A stretch of DNA of 64,000 nt from Trichoplusia ni (taxonomy: Eukaryota > Arthropoda > Insecta > Lepidoptera > Noctuidae), in NCBI RefSeq assembly GCF_003590095.1, contig NC_039498.1, positions 6,758,001 to 6,822,000 on the forward strand, written 5' to 3'. Positions 36,449-49,013 of the stretch are shown piece by piece (the first letter of the stretch is position 1; the number at the start of each line of letters is the position of its first letter). The position numbers were made by a program, and so were the translations under genes. The notes beneath the pieces were generated by a model. It had not been told where the DNA came from. It did not search any database and saw only the letters and a list, made by a program, of their open reading frames with translations.

Positions 36449-36610
36449 AGACTACTATCTCGCCCAGCGAACTTGATACTGCCCAATCTGAAATGCTATC
36501 CTATCTTTTCAGTTGAAAACGAAATGCTCATGATGGGAAAAATCGATTCAAATCGGTTTAGTAGTTTAGGAGGCCATCGTGGACAAACATTATGACGCGT
36601 TATTTATGTA
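36449..36610 (+). mobile_element. Lep-type element (variant 3), decayed
   Basis: 'CTCGCCCAGCGAACTTGATA', 'GAAATGCTATCCTATC', 'AAATCGGTTTAGTAGTTTAG', 'GACAAACATTATGACGCG'. Related to 29675-29957 by the CGCCCAGCGAAC/GGCCCAGCAAAC start. Considerable divergence. Confidence 0.45.
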
Positions 36611-37535
36611 AGTAAAATTAATTTTGGCAAAGGAACAATAGGTGGTAATTATAACAAATTATATATTATGATAACGGAACAACCTTAATTCCTTTTCGCT
36701 AAACTGGCCCTTGTGGATCCCATAGACTGGGATAAATAGAATAGGGGAATGCCTTTCCAATGCACTGGGGGAGCGGTGAGACCGAGTTCAATCTTCGCGA
36801 GACAACCACTTTAAACTCATAGAAGCTCGTACAGGATTGCGTCGTTAGACATTGGGTCACGGAGATGGCGAGGCCTAGTGCTTAATCTTTATAATTGACA
36901 GCTAAATATAGAGAAAAAGATGATCCAAAGAGCTATACAAATGTATTCCACAGACAAAAGATGGCGTAAATGTTTGAAATTAAACGTCTATGAAAAGAAT
37001 ATTTTTCTCTGCTTTAACATAATCACTTCCCAATATATATTATGGTCAGCTTTAAGCAGCACAAGATTCTACTGGATACCGCATCTTCGCATTCACACGG
37101 GGGTAGGTAAGAATCAATCTGATCTCTACAACCTATTAGAATCTATTGTAGATACATTTGTATGTCATCTCACCCCAAAAGGTTATAAGTTATTAACCAA
37201 TTAGCACTGTTTTTAATACTTAATAAAAGTATTTTACTCCAAAGTCAAATGTCGGTCGTAAACAAAAGATAGCGGGTGTCAAAGTTACGATAACGATTCA
37301 ATTAAACGACACTTTGTTTAATGCTATTGTGATTATATTTAATTTAATGTATCTTATTTCACTTCAATCATTTTGTAATAATGAGGATTGAAGGTATCTC
37401 GTAACGCAAGACTGAATATGCAAGTACATGAGAAAGATTTTTAGGTGCTCATGTGACACATTTATACATGTGTACCTCATGTACCATACTTGTCTCTACA
37501 TCCGCTTAAAAATTACAAAGACTGATGAGGAACTG

Positions 37536-37733
37536 ACTGCACGGATAGCCGAGTGGTGGCTCACTATACAAAACCCATATTTCAGGACGTGTCGCGAGTT
37601 CGATCACGTGTAGAACTAGCTTTTGCGTGATACACGAATGCTCGGTCAAGTCTGGTTTTATTTGAGCACGACACTATAATGTTCGTAAAAGCCCCCACGA
37701 CACCAGGGTCAAATTCGTTTTCTTCTTTTTAAA
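37536..37733 (+). mobile_element. tRNA-derived SINE, family B copy
   Basis: Excellent A-box region ACTGCACGGATAGCCGAGTG, 'CGTGTCGCGAGTTCGATCAC', a diverged body and 'CACGACACCAGGGTCAAATT' end. The B box is damaged (GTTCGATCACG). Confidence 0.8.
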
Positions 37734-38173
37734 GCATTTGGACAAATAAGGACAACATTTTACTGTGTCGATCTTACATACGTTGGTAGGACTATACGGT
37801 TTTGCATCGCCTCGTGTACAAATGGGGTTGCTTTCATTGCAGGCCAAAGGTCACTTGTACAGAAAGAGCAACAAGATTTGGGTGATTGACCGATCCTTTT
37901 GCACAAAAAGTATAACAGACTGTAATAAATTTCGTCAGGCGCCATGTTTAAGGTCTTAAAACTTGTTTCGTGAAACGACGCAGAGGATTATGGATTGATT
38001 AAATTCCATTATTGCGACATGCTTTATCAAGACATTTCAATAAAATATGTTTAATTAAAACTACGTGCAATTAGGCTAGCCTGATTTCTTTTTTGGTTTC
38101 CGTATCTATAGGGTTGAAGGGGTACCCTATTACTAAGACTTCGCTTTCTCTGTCTGTCACTAAGCTAAATCTG

Positions 38174-38250
38174 TGAGGGACTTGAATATTTGAAAAACCC
38201 CGTGATTTAATGATTTAATTTCTTTATACCGGAGTCGTTTTAAAAAAAAC
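38174..38250 (+). mobile_element. tRNA-derived SINE, family B 3' fragment
   Basis: 'GAGGGACTTGAATATTTG', 'AAAAACCCCGTGATTTAATG', 'TATACCGGAGTCGTTTTAAA' plus A run. 5'-truncated. Confidence 0.6.
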
Positions 38251-38721
38251 TTATACTTTACATGTATTTGTCGGTCCTGCTTATATCCAATTTTAATGGG
38301 TAATACAGTAACTCTTAGAAAAACTCTTACCCACCATATTAAAGTGAGTATACGGAAAAAGATATACGTAATAACTCTCTTCGTCTAAACCCAGACCACA
38401 TATCCAATCATGTTTGTGTCATATATGTACACAAACAGCTTTCATCTTCAAATTCACCTAATTTAAAAAGCGGTTTCTTAACTGAACTGTCAAATGGAAT
38501 ACCGTCATCTCACGACAGACGTCCAAAAATGATTAATACCCTCAAAGTAATAGTTCACAATAGCATACGTGACTTACCGTATTTGGCTGGTTTATGTATA
38601 CAGTGGGATGTTTTTTAAGAGTATTTAGCAAAAAACAATATTATCTAGCGGTTTCAAAGGGAACTTCAAACCCTAGGCTAGGTAAGGTACTTTTAAGTAC
38701 CAAAATTTACTTTTAGTTGTT

Positions 38722-38850
38722 AGTTAGTGGTTAGTAGCCCTGACTACTAATACCAGAGGTCGTGGGTTCGTTTCCCACCCAGTACAAATGTTTAAGTGAT
38801 GAGCATGATCGTTTATTGTATCTGGGTGCAATTTAACTATCGTGTCATCT
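38722..38850 (+). mobile_element. tRNA-derived SINE, family C copy
   Basis: tRNA-like head 'AGTGGTTAGTAGCCCTGACT', 'GAGGTCGTGGGTTCGTTTCCCACC' (degenerate B box in a good stem), then 'AAGTGATGAGCATGATCGTT' and 'TATCTGGGTG'. Family C is defined by the GATGAGCATGAT block, also at 53844-53950 and (reverse) 61598-61694. Confidence 0.75.
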
Positions 38851-38978
38851 TCTCGATCCCCGAGTAGGACAAGTTTGTGCCATCCTCGAATGCTCGAGTC
38901 TGGGTGTCCTTTCGTATATGAAATGAAAGATTGTGAATCCCTCACAAAGAAATCCTTAGTGCGGGAGTAGCGTAAAAA
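38851..38978 (+). mobile_element. tRNA-derived SINE, family B, fused to family C
   Basis: Begins at 'TCTCGATCCCCGAGTAGGAC' inside the B-box region and runs to 'CCTTAGTGCGGGAGTAGCGT'. It directly follows the family-C copy with no spacer, giving a C-B composite. Confidence 0.7.
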
Positions 38979-39397
38979 AGCCAAGTTAAGCCATACTCTC
39001 TGATATTTCACGGTGCAAAAGCGATAAACAGACATTTAGGAATATAGGAAGAAATAAAACTTAATACGTACTCACAAATCAGTACGTCTTTCATTGATAA
39101 AAAAAGAAGACGTAAGTAGCATAATTTTCCCTTTATCTTCAACATGGAAAAATACGAATAATATTACGCAGGTAAATGTATGTGTATACATTATTATGCA
39201 AATGTCCACTTATGCATATTCATTGGGAATACCTAATGCGTATAAATGATTTCTTAGATTGAATAAAATAGATTCCTCAGAATGATCCTTTTTAGGACTT
39301 TTATGAGTTTACTTCATCGCAAAATAAGATATCAAGATGTAGAATTATTTAGAGTTCATGCTTTTCACCATTTTTTTTTTGGTAAGGCGAGGGATTT

Positions 39398-39480
39398 CTC
39401 ATCGACAACCATTCCCTCGGGGGAGGGATCGAATATTGTCACTCTTACTGACTAATCGCCGTGCTACGTCATCCGCGCTT
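39398..39480 (+). repeat. Interspersed repeat fragment
   Basis: 'CTCATCGACAACCATTCCCT' and 'TGTCACTCTTACTGACTAAT' with 'CGCCGTGCTACG' match the order in 45440-45600. It is probably the same retroelement-derived repeat; the class is not determinable here. Confidence 0.5.
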
Positions 39481-40481
39481 TTTTCGATATATGGCAATGC
39501 GTTGCAATCCTTCATACACGTACTTATCACTCTGTCGCGTCTTAAAATAATGTCATTCCAGTTGAGGAAGAGTGGCAGCGCACTACACGAGTAGAATAGA
39601 ATAGTATGCCATCTCTCTTCCGCATCAGCTATAGTGCAGCTTTAAGAGCTGGTGTGAGGCACCTAGTTTTACAGATAGGGTATTAACTAATCCTGGGATA
39701 ATAACATGATGTACACAAATTCAAAGAGAGCTTGAAGCGGTAAGTAAAGGATTATTGTACTGTATTTAAAAGTATGTTTTGTTTATATAATTCTAAATCG
39801 TTTAATTATTAAGACATTGTAGAATGAAAATTCTGACTGACGTCACTCCTTGCTACGATTCACGTCACGCAGTAACGTCCCCGAAACCGAACTTAAAGAC
39901 AATATTTTTTATTTATTGTTGTAAAAGCAAAGCTACGTGTCATCTTTAATGGTTTAGCAAGTATTTTTGTTTAAAGTTCAATCTTACTTGATATTAATCT
40001 ATAAAACTCAATTTCCTGCACTACATATTAGATCATACACATTAAAACTCTCTCTCTCATCACCCTCAATAGGTACGAAAATTTTAACTATACAAACAAA
40101 AAGTGAACACGCTGTATAAGCTCGTCAATAGTACACAACTAACTCAATGTAACATAGTAATGCGGTACATTAATTCATACAGGTACTGAATACTACATTA
40201 TACAATATGCCAATATTGGGGCGAGTTATAAGCTGAAGCGATTAGCGGCGAGCTTCGGAAAAATAAGAAATATTTAATCGTACTTAACTGCCGCAATGGT
40301 TTATCCACGCGTGTCCTTAATTATAAGCGAACGAAGCGCGGTGTCGCGAGTCAAGGAAAGAAAAAGCTATATCTTTGAAAAAACTGGACTGTATTTGATA
40401 ACATTCCATGGGTAGGTTAGATGAGTATAAAGGAGTAAAGCAAACATCACTCTAGCCTTTAACAGAGTTTAATTAGTCTAA

Positions 40482-40619
40482 GGCCCGATTTTTCAATCGT
40501 CAGATAACTTTTATTTGAGGAATAAATATGGCCGTTTGACATATTTTCTATACAAAAGCTGTCAAAACGTCAAACATATTCGTCAAATAAAAGTTATCTG
40601 GCAATTGAAAAATAAGCCC
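40482..40619. mobile_element. Palindromic MITE (~138 bp) with TAA-like flanks
   Basis: Left end GGCCCGATTTTTCAATCGTC and the reverse complement of the right end GGGCTTATTTTTCAATTGCC lead into a shared CAGATAACTTTTATTTGA. The arms are roughly 40 nt long. TAA lies outside both ends, a target duplication typical of Harbinger-type MITEs. No coding sequence; would depend on an outside transposase. Confidence 0.75.
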
Positions 40620-43600
40620 TAAGTAGTATTAATCTAAAATAATTTATTAATTTAAAATAAAGTTATTTATCCAAGGAGGTTGTAAGATATTGGTCTCGGC
40701 TTCCCACTAAGCAAGAATAAAGACAGAACGACAATTAAGAGAAATAATTTGCTGTGCGTCGATGTTAAAAATCGCTGCGAGTATTAAAAAAATACAGATA
40801 TTTTTTGTCAAGAAATCACCAACAACACTTTCTCTTGTGACTTGAACCAAGCAATATTAGTCACATATTCTTGTAGGCTTATGATTCTAGCGTCAGTAAT
40901 ATAATGAGTATACTTTTAATTATACGAATGATTATTATTAATTAATCATTCTATTGACAGCTATTATCATCAACACTCAGCACTGAACATCTAAGTAAAT
41001 ACCTAAAAACTTATTCACTTTTTTTTTACCTATAGAATGAGGACCAATGTTTACTTAGTTCAAGATTTTTTTAAAGATTTTAATTAGTTATACTCATAGG
41101 TATTGTATGACGCCAATGACATTGAATTCCAATGACTGTTGCGCTATGCCAAGTCAAATTCTTGCTGATTGCTTATATACATAATGTAAGGTAGCTACTG
41201 GTTAGATATTATAATAGTAACAAGTACGAATCCATGGTTTTGGAGTACCTACTGGAGGTCTCTAATCAAAATCTTATTTTTTATTCCAGGCATCTGCTTA
41301 CACTGTCCACCCTTAAAACTGCCAGTCCATGGAAACGGAGCAATTCTCCCCAACGGACAAACGAACAAATATCAAACATGGTTGCAAGTCTGGAGGGGAT
41401 CGGTCATTTTACGTCAACCTATTGATACATAATTCTCATTTTCTCCACCCCGCGACTTCTATCTGCTTCTATAGACAGTTTTATAAATGAGACATCCCGC
41501 TTCCTCTTATAATTTAATCTTAGAAAATACATATATGCCGCTGCCTCTTACGACTTCGGCCAGGTCTAAATAACTGGCACAATCATAAGCTGCACCTAAT
41601 ACGGCAAGATAGTTCAATGACGATTGTCGAACGCGTGTGATTGATTGGACTGAGTTAACATGATTCTATATCATTTAATACATTGATTTGCCGTCGTGGG
41701 AATTGTTTAATATTTTTTGAGGAAAAATCTAGAAATACTAATATTGTATTAGTAGCTCTTTAATAGACAATGTCTTCAACATATTGGACATAGCTTTAAA
41801 AGGGATTGACTTAATTACTGTACACATGCCCACGTCGTTCGATACAAACATTAGGCTTTCTGTACGCAGACCAACAAAAAAAAAACTCTTGCATTTAACG
41901 ATTCCGTTGTTAATAATTAATTTCATAAAGAACTTATTTGATCGGATCCTTCTTTATTCTATCGTCGGATATTTGAGACTTTGTCGTCTCACGTACGAAA
42001 GACCTTATTTCGTATGAAAGACTGATAATTTTCAAAAGCCGCAATTCCCCTTCCTTATACAGTAAGGTAGCTCAGTTATCTCGTAACTTTCATTATATTT
42101 GGTCAAACGAATATTTGTAAGGAGAAATCATTGTAAGTACTTCAATAATTAAGTGGCGCATGTAATGCACCAAATAAAACGAGTTTTTTTTTTAATAAAA
42201 GCGGATAGTTGTAAAATATGTCCATTAAAAATTACTTTTTGCAAAATGAATATAGCCAGAGCCACTCGCGAAGATGTTTGGATTCAAAAGATACCAATAC
42301 ATCGAAATTACCTACTTAAAATATAAGTTGTGAAGAAATTCGTGTATCTGACACAAATATGAGCCCTGAAAACAGTTTAAAATTTTAACCTTTATCGTTC
42401 TATACTTAAACCAAATTTTATCTTCTTTTGTACAAATGCTATCGTTTAGCAGATGCTCAAGAGTTACTTTCAAAAAGATATAAAAAGGAATTCAATCCGC
42501 AACAAGAAATCTTATTAGCCGGAATCTATTAAATGTCATAGGATTTTAAAAATAAAATAATATTATTGATGGACTAGTTTCGAACCCTACCAGAGTCTTT
42601 AAGTATTTCGGTTGGGTCCAAAACTCCAAAATTGACTATAAAAATACTAATCAGGAACAGGCCCAGAACAGACAGGCAGAAGTCTTGTTTCGTATAAGGT
42701 AGATCCAAGCAGGGCCACCAAGATGTTAATTTTTTAAACATTATTTATTCTGTTAAATATCTGTTAACTATTCCAACTTTCACGATTCTCCATGACCTAG
42801 CTATCTAAACATGTATTCAGATCAAACCGGACATGACGTCACATAAAACAGCATCTCAAAGTAAATTACCATCAGAAATTGCAAAAGTCAAAAACACACA
42901 TAATCTGACAAAAATATTGCTCAAAAAGTTACATTTTACCAAAAATTTTCTTTACACGTTAAAAAACTAACGAAAATAACGTATATTATGTACTCGATAA
43001 AAATAGATGTTGTCTGGAGCTAGTAAATCAATTTAACGGGACTCGAACGAACGTAAAATTTGTTGGTTGAAAAAATATATCGATAAATCGACTAAGGTGC
43101 GATCGATTCGGCGATTATGCAATGTTTGTTACCTAACCTCTATATTTGAGTGTAAATTTGTTTTATTTAGGAAGTTTTTTTTCTTTAACAAATGCGTACC
43201 CATGTAATATAATATTTAATGCATTTAAATAAATAAAAAAGAACCATCAAATAAAATATGCTGTGAAGATAACCATAGCTATCCGATATTCTTGTTTCTT
43301 TTTTCGACTTTTATCAGGAATAACATTTATCTCAAACAAATTATCTGGGAATTTCCTCTTGGGTAAACCGAGTATTAACCGATTTTGCAACCGAAAAAAG
43401 ACAAATCTGATGATTGCTATATTTATGTGGCTTCATATAAATCAAGTGATTGCCAAGCGTTTTTTTATTGCTTATTATTTGAATAAAAAATAGGGTTGCT
43501 TAAGTTTAGTCCAACGAACAAAAAACATTGTGATGAAACCATCAGAGATTTTGTAAGGGTTTATTATAACAAGTCAAAGGCCTATGTGCGGGTCCGACAT

Positions 43601-44850
43601 CAGGTTGTACAACCACGATATGAAAGAACCCATTATAATGTCTTCATTTCATTTTAAATTATTTCACTATCTATAGTCAGTCAGATTTCAATTTTCAGCA
43701 GCTTATATCGAGCAGTCATCAAAATCATATGACATCGCATTGAAAAAAAAAAACCACAACCGCTAAATAAATAAAATCGTGCTCGTAACTTAATAAAGAA
43801 GCCACATATTATGCACAAAACGGTAAACAATAACATCTGGCTTCAAAATTAGGCAGGAAACCGATTTCAATTTAAAAATCGACTAACCCAGTTATTCGTA
43901 ACAATTTCTTCCTTTCAAAGTTTTTTTTTAACTTAGTTTTAAGTTTCTACCTAAGTACTACAGTTTTTTAGGTTAACCAAATCGATGAGTTTACCTAAAG
44001 AAGATTAAATATACCTTATTTTAATTGCGACGTAGACAAACAATATGTGGAACAGGAATAAAATTAACTTTGTCTTGACTTACTTATTTTAATGGATGCA
44101 AAGATGGCTAACATTAATAATATAAAAGAAAAATGAAATTAATCGAGTAGGTAAGCTAATACCTAACGTTTATAATGTAAATTATCTTAATCAGTGTTGA
44201 TTAAAAACAAATTAATATATTAAGGTGCCATTATTATTTTTAAAAGGCCTTTCTTTGTTCCTAGTTTTGTTCCTAGTATCGCAGATAAAAATGGGAAGCG
44301 GAAAATCTTTCTTACACGGCAAATAAAGTTGTAGATTGATAGTACAAAAGTAATTTGTGTCGTATCTTTAAAAAAATAAACAGTTGTACTATTAAAATGA
44401 TTTTTCTAAGCATTATCTTTAATTAAACAATAACTTGGCGCGAAAACCAAAAAATCCCGCCAAATCTTCGACATAACCTCAAAATAAATCTTCATTTCAC
44501 AATTCATTCGTGAAAAACGTATTAATTGATATGGACGCACTCATTCGTCACTAAAAATATAGTTAATTCCCGTTTCTAGGCCACACGGGACTATCGGAAC
44601 AATTTTATTGCCATCAATATGTAGGGATGTAAAAATACAAATGTTTGTGGGTGATGTTATTTCTTATTTAAGAGCTGGTATTGATAAGTTTGTAAGGTGT
44701 AGGTATTGCGGATATTGCTAATCGCGGCCATTTTTGACGATTTTTAAGCTTCTACGTGAATTCTCTGAGCGGTCGTTTGAGACAACAAGCAAATTTTTGA
44801 AAAAAAAAAAGTTTTACGACAGAATTGTGTTTTTTTTATGCGTATAGTTT

Positions 44851-44895
44851 TCAGTCATGTCAGACTCTTACTGTCTAAACCGCCGTGCAAAGTAT
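44851..44895 (+). repeat. Interspersed repeat fragment
   Basis: 'TCAGTCATGTCAGACTCTTA' + 'CTGTCTAAACCGCCGTGC' resembles the central part of 45440-45600 (GTCAGACTTTTACTGACTGG...CCGCCGTG). Very short. Confidence 0.4.
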
Positions 44896-45439
44896 CGAAC
44901 AAATAACTTACTTAGCCATCCTATCATTGTTTAACAAATTATTAGTTATTCTGACTCCTATCAGAACTGGTACTTAATATATAGGACATAATATCCAGTC
45001 CTGTCATACCACGAAGTAAGTTTCCGACTTTCCGATACCCGATAGTAGAGTAGTCTCTTAAGAATGCGATACAAAGCTTCATAAGTTTGCATTGTGGCAG
45101 TCGCTTGGAAGACTATTGGACAGTCATCGAAAGCTTCTAGTGCAAAGGATTTTACTGCACACGTATGTACCAATGGCTTAAGGTTTTTTTTTAAATTAAC
45201 GAGCCATTTTTATGTCCCGCTAGCAAGGGAGAAGTGAAAGGATACGAACGAGGTCTTTGCCTTGCAGTGGGGCATTAAAAATACGCAAATGTTACGATTG
45301 TCGGACGACATCCTATAGTCGTTTTCAGAAGTGCCAATAAACATCACACTATGGAAAAGATCGAAATTCTAAGGTGTGTTCATCTGAAGAATTTCAGACT
45401 CAACAAAGAGAGAATTTTCGTTTTCTGCTTTGACTAAAG

Positions 45440-45600
45440 AATCGTTATGGACAACCACTTCCTCGGTGGACGAAGCGGGTAGCGTCAGACTTTTACTGAC
45501 TGGATCTAAGCCGCCGTGTTACGACAACCGTGTTTTGGTGTCTGCGAATGGCAAAACTTTGCAATACTTTACGCAAAGTACTGAAGGCCTACCGTTATCT
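45440..45600 (+). repeat. Interspersed repeat, longest copy in the window
   Basis: 'ATCGTTATGGACAACCACTT', CCTCGGTGGACGAAGCGGG, 'GTCAGACTTTTACTGACTGG', then 'CGCCGTGTTACGACAACC'. A 75-codon open frame crosses it (45430-45657). Given the repeat copies elsewhere I treat it as non-genic. Confidence 0.5.
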
Positions 45601-48285
45601 TTAATGCATTTGTGGAATATGGACGGTCCACGACATATACTACGTTGTCTTTGCTGACGAGAAATCGGTTGGTATCGAAATTCTATGTAACTTGCGTTTC
45701 CCTAGTTACTAGTTTCTGACTCGATGAGTCTGATAAACAAGTCTTTTCCGAGCTGATACGTCGGCCGCGGTATCAAAGTATAGTACACGCAATTACTACA
45801 CATCTCCTCAGATATGTGAATGGTGAGACGGAAGAAGGTGACATTCACAAAATAACATACCTATCGCAAAAAGTATTTTGTCTGCCTCATTGGTCTTTTC
45901 GCTCACATAGCTCAATGACCAGCACGCGTGCTGACGCTATGGTAACCAGTAATGATGTCTGGATCTGGACTGGACTGGAAATAGTCTACATTAGAAATAG
46001 CTGACCCATGCTCTCTTTGCTGGGAGGTGTTTTTCAAGTTGCTAAAAACACTATGGCATTCAAAAATAGCGGAGCTTTTTATTGGTATAAGAGTTTAAAA
46101 AATGAATTCAATTGATTGAACCTATAATTTCAGAAACTTTACCTCTACATGCTAGTATCAATAATTATGTAGGTATGTTTATCAATTATTTACCCATCCA
46201 AAGGTATGATAGGGTCTCAGTTTCCATTTATCATTGAAACATTATCAGCAATCCAACAGAAATAGGACAAACACGGAGCATGTCTAAATCATTTGTAGAT
46301 TTTGTATTAATAATTAGCTGGAACACTTGTGTCAATACATACTTGTATTGAGTCCTTAAGACATAGTAAAATGTATCTTATGTTAATAGCCATAAGGCAT
46401 GTTATTTATTATTGAATTGAATATTTCATAGTCTATTTTGTTTCTTGAAGTTGGATATGTAGTTATATTTTTTTATGTATGTATGTATGTATATTGGAGT
46501 CCATACAGTTAACAGCATAGCAAGAGGATAACTGAAATAAAAAATATTAACCATAAAAAGTTTTTGTCTAAGAAAAATGATCTGGCATATCAAACCAAAT
46601 ATAAAAAATAAGGTGTCTGAAGAATATAAGAAATGTGGGGACAATTATGGGCAGTGGAACATTTTATGCGCTGTAAATAATCCAAGACATTTCTTATTAA
46701 TGTGTTCTCTATTGGTCTACTGTAAAACAATAACTAACTACTAAATTAATAGGCATATAATATATGGGATGTTTGAGTTATAATTTATTTGCTCATTACA
46801 ATATTGGAAAACAGACCTCATATTCCACCATAGACATATTTCATATTAATCTTATTTTTTTATTGGGGTCTTTGGGACTAAATATTTATCTAACTTTTTA
46901 CCATAAATATTACTCAATATAAATCTAGAAACTAAAGATTTTTAATAGCACATCACTATAACAGAACTTACGTCTATTATACTACTAAATTGTTATTTTC
47001 CTACATCCAAGTCTCTTCCTGCAACTTTTAGGTATGCCTAAGGCCATTAATCACAGCAGCCACATATTAAATTCATGAATATCATGTGTATGTTAACATT
47101 ATTAATAAAACATTGAATATATTTGGGACTTCAACTGGTTGACATCTGTCAGCTTTGCATTAATGCACCCATAGTATAAATAAAATGGGCTATTAAACTC
47201 ATCTGAGGTCATTGTGGACAAAACATAGCCCTATTTGTTAAAAAACAATGTTTGTTATCGTTTCCTCTCAAATCTGAAAATAGTAATGAGGTTAGATTGG
47301 TTTTGGAGTTACCCAAAAAGGTTTCAGTTGTTCATAGTGTTGTAAGTTAAACACATAATGTTGATATTGTTTAACTAAAGGTTATAAACATCCAACAGAA
47401 CAAAATGAATCATTATTTCCAATTATGGTTGTCTGAATCATAGTTATGCAACTAGATTTATATCAAATTATTCAAATAGATCTAAAAACATGGTGTGGCA
47501 GACATTCTATAAGTATGGCTCATAAACATGAAATACATGGCATAAAATACTTCACATAACTTCACAAGGAACATTGTTATTTTTTAAATAGTACATGCCA
47601 AACACACTAATACATAGTCGATTCCATAGACGCTCGAAGTCCGCGCCTTACGTGTGTAAATAAACAAAAAAATTACGCTGTAAACATTGGCACAAAGAGA
47701 ACATAAAAACAACGATTCGCGAACTAAATACCCGTGTACACCTCTACACAACAGGCTGACAACGTTCTGTCCATTGATACTTGCAAACGTAAAAAAAAAA
47801 TGCATCAAGAAACCTGCACTCGACAAGACCACCTTTTTCTTCAGAATAACCTAAGACTAAAATGGTTTTTCTCGACTTATTTCATACTTTTACCTTATTG
47901 AATCGTGAGTGAAGACGCCAATGCTAATAAATCCCGTGAAACAATTCAGATTAGCACTGAAATCGCTGTAGCACAATGGTACAGGCACATTTGATGTCGT
48001 AGTATACGATCAAAACATAGCCTTTGTACGCTAAAAACACGCACATAAAGCATTTTATGTGGTTAAAATGCATACATTAATGATTACAGAAGGTTAACAA
48101 GTGCTTTAGGAGAACGTAGGATGGACTTTTGGGACGTATTTTGAAAAAATGCTGTTGCTTTTTAACACAGTAATGGCATAACACGCAAACACTATGACTG
48201 ATATTCACAATGAAACACTTCACAGAACCGCGAAAGTTCGTTCGAGGAACGCGAGACGAGCCACGGTATGCATATTTTCACTCAC

Positions 48286-48367
48286 CTTGTTGTTTATTTG
48301 CTATTTTATTAAAACAGTTTTGAAAAACTTCATATAAATGCATAGGCTCGTCATCGCTCGTCGCCAT
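48286..48367 (-). CDS. da: daughterless exon 1, start of the E-protein (partial gene)
   Basis: Daughterless is the class I bHLH E-protein that dimerises with tissue-specific bHLH factors and binds E-boxes in the nucleus; it acts in neurogenesis, sex determination and oogenesis in flies. The exon starts at ATG 48365-48367 (AAAATGG context) and encodes MATSDDEPMHLYEVFQNCF followed by NKIANKQQ. This is, to my memory, identical over about 26 residues to the start of fly Da. It leaves one G and ends at a strong GTGAGTG donor. The conserved N-terminus is where E-proteins carry their first activation domain. The remainder of the gene runs leftwards; the bHLH region is not in the window. Confidence 0.9.
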
Positions 48368-48977
48368 TTTGGATTCTACTGTCCAAATAAAGCATAGACA
48401 AAGAAGAGCATGTATTAAAAGATGGACTGTTCGAAAACTCTTTCCATAAAAGAGTAACTCATAAAAATATAAATTATTTCCGCTAAATTTATTTTGTCAT
48501 ACTTTATGGAGTACTAATACCTCAATTAACAATAATCCATTCTATCCCTTGTTTTTAAATGAAGTCTGATTAAAGTTTATTTCAAATTATTGTTTTGAAA
48601 GAACTTGTGAAGGAAACCATAAACCACAGATTTTCATTTTAGTTGACTACTTACTAAAACTTAATAAAAAATCGAATTCATATTCAAATAATGTTTATTT
48701 TTAACAACTATTTCTTATGTTTTAGTTTAAATGAATTTTGTTACTTAAGGTTATTCTTTATCGGAGAAACTGTGTATTACAAACCAACATTAAACAGACT
48801 TAAATACTGATTGACTAGATATAATGAATCGACTACGTACTTCTTTTTAATTGCTAAAGCGCCCAACACTACAGTCACTTTTTTTTTCACTGCGAAAAAG
48901 TTTGACGTGAGAGCCTACAAAATTTTCGAGTGCACTTCAGTATAGAAAAAAACACTCAATAACCATCTACATGTAAC
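48368..48977. promoter_or_regulatory. Bidirectional promoter region between da and YME1L
   Basis: Only 610 bp separate the two divergent start codons, so both 5' UTRs and core promoters must lie here unless either gene has a distant non-coding first exon. The region is AT-rich, with no convincing TATA box at a fixed distance and no CpG island. Divergent pairing of a housekeeping mitochondrial gene with a broadly expressed E-protein is plausible. No transcription start can be pinned from sequence. Confidence 0.55.
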
Positions 48978-49013
48978 ATGTTCTCATTGAATTCTATAAA
49001 CACCCAAAACCAG
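48978..49013 (+). CDS. YME1L: YME1L exon 1 (start)
   Basis: Encodes MFSLNSINTQNQ and ends CAG|GTAAAC in phase 0. Chosen as start because vertebrate YME1L also begins MFSL and because exon 2 has no in-frame ATG. The leader would begin the mitochondrial targeting region. The ATG context is ACATGTTC, not strong. Confidence 0.75.

Larger units (their letters stand above)
22615..48285 (-). other. daughterless intron 1 (25.7 kb)
   Basis: Runs from the exon 1 donor (AACAAG|GTGAGTG) to the exon 2 acceptor. It holds about nine family-B SINEs, several Lep-type elements, LINE ends, one MITE and no recognisable nested protein gene. Stretches at about 24.9-26.0, 26.7-29.0, 31.4-33.2, 40.6-44.8 and 46.0-48.2 kb show no gene and no obvious repeat. 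Four perfect TGACGTCA octamers and a GC-rich block at 35.3 kb are candidate regulatory sequence. Large first introns of developmental transcription factors often carry enhancers, which is inference here. Confidence 0.75.

Noticed and set aside
45430..45657. 75-codon + strand ORF as a gene
   Set aside because: The DNA matches repeat fragments at 39398 and 44851, so it is a repeat, not a unique gene.
47584..47832. 82-codon ORF on the - strand next to da exon 1
   Set aside because: Lies inside da intron 1, is hydrophobic by AT-rich composition, and has no recognisable domain, splice support or repeat copy.
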